Source: Flavobacteriales bacterium (GTDB lineage Bacteria; Bacteroidota; Bacteroidia; Flavobacteriales; BACL11). Taken from it: a DNA stretch of 28,487 bases. Under the pieces are notes generated by a model. That model was not told the origin of the DNA. It ran no database searches and saw nothing but the letters and a program-made list of their open reading frames with translations. This document shows positions 25,244 to 28,487 of the stretch, in pieces. The stretch covers positions 1-28,487 of the forward strand of contig NYTT01000017.1 in assembly GCA_002683775.1 (NCBI GenBank), given 5' to 3'. The number at the start of each line of letters is the position of its first letter. The stretch's first letter is position 1. A program made the position numbers and the translations under genes.

Positions 25244-26402
25244 CTGTTATATCATGCCCGGTTATTAGCAGATGAATGTCATGTGTTCCCTCATAAGTTA
25301 CGACGGATTCTAAATTCATCATATGTCTCATGATTGAGTATTCTCCTGTTATTCCCATGCCACCTAAAATTTGTCTTGCCTCCCTAGCTATTTTAAGTGC
25401 CATATCAACATTATTTCTTTTACACATAGAAATTTGTCCAGTAGTTGCTCTGCCTTCATTTCGTAAGACACCTAGCCTCCACGTTAAGAATTGTGCTTTT
25501 GTGATTTCTGTAATCATCTCAGCTAATTTCTTTTGTTGTAACTGAAAAGATGCAATTGGTTTCCCAAACTGAATTCTCTCTTTTGAATATCTTAGTGCTG
25601 TGTCGTAACAATCCATTGCTGTTCCAATTGTTCCCCATGCAATTCCATATCTAGCTGAATCCAAACATGATAATGGTGCTCCTAGACCATCTCTATGTGG
25701 CAAGATATTTTCTTTTGGGATTTTCACATTATCAAAAACTAATTCTCCAGTCGATGATGCTCTTAGACTCCATTTATTATGAGTTTCTGGAGTCGTAAAG
25801 CCATCCATCCCTCTTTCAACAATAAGTCCTTTAATTCTACCATCTTCATTTTTTGCCCAAACAACAGCTATGTCAGCAAACGGGGAGTTAGAAATCCACA
25901 TTTTAGCTCCATTCAGAAGATAATAATCTCCCATATCTTTGATATTAGTTGTCATGCCTCCAGGATTTGAACCATGGTCGGGTTCTGTAAGACCAAAACA
26001 ACCCATTAATTCTCCAGTAGCTAGTTTGGGTAAGTATTTAATTTTTTGTTCTTCACTTCCGTATTTCCATATTGGAAACATAACTAATGAAGATTGTACT
26101 GAAGCTGTTGATCGTACACCGCTATCACCTCTTTCTAATTCTTGCATTATTAAACCATATGAAATTTGATCTAATTCAGGGCCTCCATATTTAGAAGGTA
26201 TATAGGGCCCAAAAGCGCCAATTTCACCTAAACCTTTAATAATTTGATTTGGGAATTCTGCTTTTTGACAAGCTTCTTCAATAATTGGAGAAATATCTTT
26301 TTTTACCCATTCTCTAGCAGCATCTCTTATTAACTTATGCTCTTCAGATAAAAGTTCATCCATTAAAAAATAATCCGGAGCTTGATATAAATCTTGTGAC
26401 AT
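25224..26402 (-). CDS. Acyl-CoA dehydrogenase, glutaryl-CoA dehydrogenase-like
   Basis: FAD-dependent dehydrogenase acting on an acyl-CoA. The 392-aa product has the normal three-domain length. Visible are the N-terminal helical region with LSEEHKLIRDAAREW, FGLTEPDHGSNPGGM in the central beta domain, LNGAKMWISNSPFAD, the C-terminal RIQFGKPIASFQLQQKKLAEM, and RQILGGMGITGEYSIMRHMMNLE. E371 in the YEGTHDIH segment is at the catalytic-base position. YEGTHDIH with a following GHDITG is typical of glutaryl-CoA dehydrogenase, whose usual reaction is oxidative decarboxylation to crotonyl-CoA. Other short-chain substrates cannot be excluded. It leads a two-gene unit with DUF3817; its leader contains a run of twelve A immediately before the ATG. 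Confidence 0.93.
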   Translation of the reverse strand: MSQDLYQAPDYFLMDELLSEEHKLIRDAAREWVKKDISPIIEEACQKAEFPNQIIKGLGEIGAFGPYIPSKYGGPELDQISYGLIMQELERGDSGVRSTASVQSSLVMFPIWKYGSEEQKIKYLPKLATGELMGCFGLTEPDHGSNPGGMTTNIKDMGDYYLLNGAKMWISNSPFADIAVVWAKNEDGRIKGLIVERGMDGFTTPETHNKWSLRASSTGELVFDNVKIPKENILPHRDGLGAPLSCLDSARYGIAWGTIGTAMDCYDTALRYSKERIQFGKPIASFQLQQKKLAEMITEITKAQFLTWRLGVLRNEGRATTGQISMCKRNNVDMALKIAREARQILGGMGITGEYSIMRHMMNLESVVTYEGTHDIHLLITGHDITGESAFK

Positions 26403-26415
26403 TTTTTTTTTTTTA

Positions 26416-26423
26416 CAAAAGTA
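26416..26423 (-). promoter_or_regulatory. -7 promoter box of the acyl-CoA dehydrogenase gene (TACTTTTG)
   Basis: Exact TAnnTTTG match on the minus strand, ending 13 nt before the ATG at 26402. The intervening leader is T followed by twelve A. Confidence 0.7.
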
Positions 26424-26455
26424 ATTTTTTTAAATCAAATAATAATATCATAACC

Positions 26456-26463
26456 TATCTTTG
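26456..26463 (+). promoter_or_regulatory. -7 promoter box of the DUF4271-hemD unit (TATCTTTG)
   Basis: Exact TAnnTTTG match ending 17 nt before the proposed TTG start at 26481. It is divergent from the acyl-CoA dehydrogenase promoter across a 78-nt gap. Confidence 0.68.
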
Positions 26464-26480
26464 TTATAAGAAACTGAATT

Positions 26481-27119
26481 TTGCCAATTTTTAATTTAAC
26501 ATATAATCAAGATGTTTTTTTTGTTTTAATTACTGTATCTTTTCTGCTGATTGCAATTCTTAAAGGGATGTACTGGAAGCATGCTAAATTATTGTTTATG
26601 GGAGTATTTGCAAGAAGATATTCTAACCAATTTTTAAGAGAAGAAAATGTATTTACAGAGAGAGTAAATATATTAACATCATTAATAATGTTGATTAATT
26701 TCACACTTATTTGTGTGAAATTATTGATGAAAGATGACATAAGTTCTATCCTAGTTGTTTTTACTTCAATTGGCTCTTATTTTTTAGGTAGAATAATAAT
26801 TATTAGATTGTTAGGCTCATTATTTCATCTTGAAGAGGTTTCGAAGTTAGCAGTTTTTTTCTCATTATTGTTTGATAAAACACTTGGATTTCTTATTTCA
26901 CCACTAGTATTATGTATTTATTTTTTCGCATTTGATATTTCCCATATATTTATTTTAACTGTTTTGTTTATTTCTTCGATACTGTTACTTTTGAAAATTG
27001 CATGGCTCTGGTGGATTGGTGCCAACTCTTTTGGTTTGTCTAAGTTTTATATTTTTTTGTATCTTTGCTTGCTCGAAATTTCTCCTATATTGCTATTTGT
27101 GAAGGAGGTTTTTTATTAA
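26481..27119 (+). CDS. DUF4271 family membrane protein (TTG start)
   Basis: A 212-aa polytopic membrane protein with about six hydrophobic segments (around residues 12-30, 60-80, 88-108, 120-140, 145-170, 190-210). I recognise the DUF4271 layout: a conserved KGMYWKHAKLLFMGVFARRYSNQFLREENVFTERVNIL block after the first helix, then helices to the end. The function is unknown. The start is TTG (no in-frame ATG precedes it downstream of the -7 box); the next in-frame ATG would delete the first helix. The hemD gene follows after 13 nt. This DUF4271-hemD pairing is one I recall from Flavobacteria, so a link to haem-related membrane function is possible but unproven. Confidence 0.8.
   Translation: MPIFNLTYNQDVFFVLITVSFLLIAILKGMYWKHAKLLFMGVFARRYSNQFLREENVFTERVNILTSLIMLINFTLICVKLLMKDDISSILVVFTSIGSYFLGRIIIIRLLGSLFHLEEVSKLAVFFSLLFDKTLGFLISPLVLCIYFFAFDISHIFILTVLFISSILLLLKIAWLWWIGANSFGLSKFYIFLYLCLLEISPILLFVKEVFY
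26697..26724 (+). repeat. Perfect 11-bp inverted repeat inside the DUF4271 gene
   Basis: TAATTTCACAC (26697-26707) and GTGTGAAATTA (26714-26724) are perfect reverse complements separated by the 6-nt loop TTATTT. It lies in the coding sequence for the second hydrophobic segment. No T-run follows, so it is not an intrinsic terminator. Confidence 0.6.
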
Positions 27120-27132
27120 AAAAAATATAAAG

Positions 27133-27900
27133 ATGCCTACACAAAATAAGAAAGTTAAAACTATATTAATTTCCCAGCCTGAACCTGAAGGAAAATCCCC
27201 ATATATTTCATTAGCTAAAAAGCATAAAGTAAAAATTGATTTTAAACCTTTCATGCATGTTTCTGAAATAACAGCTATGGAATTTAAAGAACAAAAAATT
27301 TCTATATTAAATCACGACGCTGTTATTTTTACATCAAAAAATGCTATGGATCATTATTTTGGTATGATGGAAAAACTTAGGTTAAGAATACCTGATTTTA
27401 TTAAATATTTTTGTGTCTCTGAAGTTATTGCACATTATCTTCAAAATTTTATTACATATAGGAAACGTAAAATATTTACAGGTGAACAATCTTTAGCTAG
27501 CTTAATTCCAGTGATGCAAAAGCATAAAGAATCTAAATTTATTTTTCCGTGTTCTGATTTATTAAAAAATAAAAAAAATATTGCCTTGGAAGAAAGTGGT
27601 TTGAATTATACAAAAGCTCAAATGTATAAGGTATGTTGTTCAGATTTATCAGATTTATCAGATGTAAAGTACGATATATTAGTTTTTTTTAGTCCAACAG
27701 GCATTAAGTCATTACTTGAAAACTTTCCAGAGTTTGAACAAAATGATACAAGATTAGCTGTATTTGGTCCAACGACAGTAAAATCAGTTGAAGACAATGG
27801 CCTAAGGATTGATATAGAGGCACCAAGTAAAAAAGCTCCATCAATGTTGATGGCTTTAGATCAATATATTAAAGTAGCTAATAAAAGAGTTAGAAAGTAG
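27133..27900 (+). CDS. hemD: Uroporphyrinogen-III synthase
   Basis: Closes hydroxymethylbilane to uroporphyrinogen III, the branch point to haem and sirohaem. The 255-aa length fits. This is a poorly conserved family. Visible are the N-terminal ILISQPEPEGKSPYISLAKK, DAVIFTSKNAMDHYF near 58-72, FIFPCSDLLKN in the second lobe, the MYKVCCSDLSDL linker, and the C-terminal DILVFFSPTGIKSLLENF with LAVFGPTTVKSVEDNGL. These match the two-lobed HemD fold. It follows DUF4271 after 13 nt and precedes rnpA by 31 nt. It contains a short in-frame tandem repeat (SDLSDLSD). Confidence 0.92.
   Translation: MPTQNKKVKTILISQPEPEGKSPYISLAKKHKVKIDFKPFMHVSEITAMEFKEQKISILNHDAVIFTSKNAMDHYFGMMEKLRLRIPDFIKYFCVSEVIAHYLQNFITYRKRKIFTGEQSLASLIPVMQKHKESKFIFPCSDLLKNKKNIALEESGLNYTKAQMYKVCCSDLSDLSDVKYDILVFFSPTGIKSLLENFPEFEQNDTRLAVFGPTTVKSVEDNGLRIDIEAPSKKAPSMLMALDQYIKVANKRVRK
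27640..27663 (+). repeat. 9-nt tandem repeat in hemD
   Basis: TCAGATTTA occurs twice in a row, followed by a partial TCAGAT. The unit is a multiple of three and encodes Ser-Asp-Leu, so copy-number changes would keep the reading frame. Confidence 0.7.
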
Positions 27901-27931
27901 AGTATAATTTAGAATTAGAAGGTAATGTGTT

Positions 27932-28306
27932 ATGTTCAGATTCCCAAAAAATCAAAAACTTTGTAATAACACTGATATTGATGAATTATTTGCTCAAGGG
28001 GCTTCAATATCTCTACATTCATTTAGAATAGTATGGGTTTATAATGAAAACATAAATGATGTCTTGATACAATCTTTGATTGTTGTACCAAAAAAAAGAA
28101 TTAAATTAGCTGTTCAAAGAAATACAATAAAAAGGTGTATAAGGCAATCATATCGATCTAGAAAATTTAAGTTAGAAGAACACTTGAAAAATCAGCAAAA
28201 ACAAATTAATTTTGCAATAATTTATAATGCTCATAAAGTACTAAGTTTTAAAGATATCGATTTAAAAATAAATCTTATGATAAATCGTTTAATTAAAACT
28301 TTATGA
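27932..28306 (+). CDS. rnpA: Ribonuclease P protein component
   Basis: Protein subunit of RNase P, which binds the catalytic RNA and the 5' leader of pre-tRNAs. The 124-aa product has the usual length. The RNR signature region is seen as AVQRNTIKRCIRQSYR (60-75), preceded by VVPKKRIKLA. The N-terminus is MFRFPKNQKLCNNTDIDELFAQG, typical of the family. The upstream gap has a purine-rich AGAAGG about 8 nt before the ATG, the closest thing to a Shine-Dalgarno element among the starts I examined. No TAnnTTTG box in the 31-nt gap, so it is probably transcribed with hemD. Its stop overlaps the yidD start (ATGA). Confidence 0.93.
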   Translation: MFRFPKNQKLCNNTDIDELFAQGASISLHSFRIVWVYNENINDVLIQSLIVVPKKRIKLAVQRNTIKRCIRQSYRSRKFKLEEHLKNQQKQINFAIIYNAHKVLSFKDIDLKINLMINRLIKTL

Positions 28307-28487
28307 ACCAGATTTTAACTTTTATTATAAAATTATTAATTGTTTTTTACAAGAAATCTATTTCTCCATTACTACCAAGAAGTTGTAGATATAGCCCAAC
28401 TTGCTCTCAATATTCTTTAGATGTGATTAATAAATTTGGTTTGTTAAAAGGATTAAAACTATCATTTAAAAGAATATTAAGTTGTCA
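28303..28487 (+). CDS. yidD: Membrane protein insertion efficiency factor YidD (3' end cut by window edge)
   Basis: Small membrane-associated protein that aids YidC-dependent insertion. Only the first 61 codons plus two bases are present; the frame is open to the window end. The translation shows the family pattern: a hydrophobic start, FYKKSISPLLPRSCRYSPTCSQYSLDVI, then GLLKGLKLSFKRILSC at the very end, matching the usual ISPLLPPSCRFYPTCSQYA and RILRC elements with all three Cys in place. The start overlaps the rnpA stop by 4 nt; rnpA-yidD adjacency is common in bacteria, which supports both calls. Confidence 0.93.
   Translation, partial: MNQILTFIIKLLIVFYKKSISPLLPRSCRYSPTCSQYSLDVINKFGLLKGLKLSFKRILSC

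Noticed and set aside
25330..26169. Three + strand open frames of 63-76 aa
   Set aside because: Antisense to the acyl-CoA dehydrogenase gene; low-complexity shadows.
26507..26740. 77-aa minus-strand open frame
   Set aside because: Antisense to the DUF4271 membrane protein, which has the promoter and operon context.
1..28487. CRISPR arrays, insertion sequences, phage genes, toxin-antitoxin pairs, biosynthetic clusters
   Set aside because: Looked for repeats with regular spacers, transposases, integrases and defence-type neighbours; none seen. The tRNA gene shows no flanking integrase or duplicated 3' end, so it is not an attachment site.

Overview
The window is a compact, AT-rich stretch of bacterial chromosome that I place in Bacteroidota, probably Flavobacteriia/Flavobacteriales. 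Three things point there. Nearly every transcription unit is preceded by the Bacteroidota -7 promoter element TAnnTTTG, and there is almost no Shine-Dalgarno signal. Type IX secretion (T9SS) genes are present: PorZ and two proteins with C-terminal sorting domains. Several Bacteroidota-typical families also occur (DUF4837, DUF4175, DUF4271, DUF3109, a two-LysM lytic transglycosylase). There is no mobile element, prophage, CRISPR array, rRNA or obvious foreign DNA; it reads as ordinary core genome with small gaps and many overlapping genes.

Layout. 1-1899 (-): dxs, cut by the window edge at its C-terminus. 2018-4248 (+): a lytic transglycosylase and a DUF4837 lipoprotein. 4238-6757 (-): a secreted Asp-box beta-propeller with a T9SS sorting domain. 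6811-12020 (-): a tightly packed unit porZ - recO - TonB-dependent receptor. 12109-12182 (+): tRNA-Arg(UCG) with a hairpin terminator shared with the opposing gene. 12218-13507 (-): a small T9SS-type protein with two fibronectin III domains. 13660-20131 (-): a four-gene overlapping unit DUF4175 - ybeY - mnmG - SAM methyltransferase. 20210-22095 (+): gltX - folB. 22120-23655 (-): glyS. 23701-24267 (+): DUF3109 Cys-rich protein. 24312-24941 (+): an unrecognised probable outer-membrane protein. 24938-26402 (-): acyl-CoA dehydrogenase - DUF3817. 26481-28487 (+): DUF4271 - hemD - rnpA - yidD, the last cut by the window edge.

How the genes work together. Most are housekeeping: isoprenoid precursors (dxs), tRNA charging (gltX, glyS), tRNA and rRNA maturation (mnmG, ybeY, rnpA), DNA repair (recO), folate (folB), haem (hemD), membrane protein insertion (yidD) and peptidoglycan turnover. 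The envelope theme is the T9SS: PorZ belongs to the cell-surface attachment complex that would anchor cargo such as the two sorting-domain proteins nearby.

I did not find a convincing new biological system. The most notable structure is regulatory. Eleven units carry an exact TAnnTTTG box. In six of these, all protein genes, it ends only 4-6 nt before the start codon, which predicts leaderless or near-leaderless mRNAs. The other protein units have 13-17 nt leaders, two of them with poly(A) tracts. The boxes also correct three start codons (gltX, DUF4175, and the probable outer-membrane protein).
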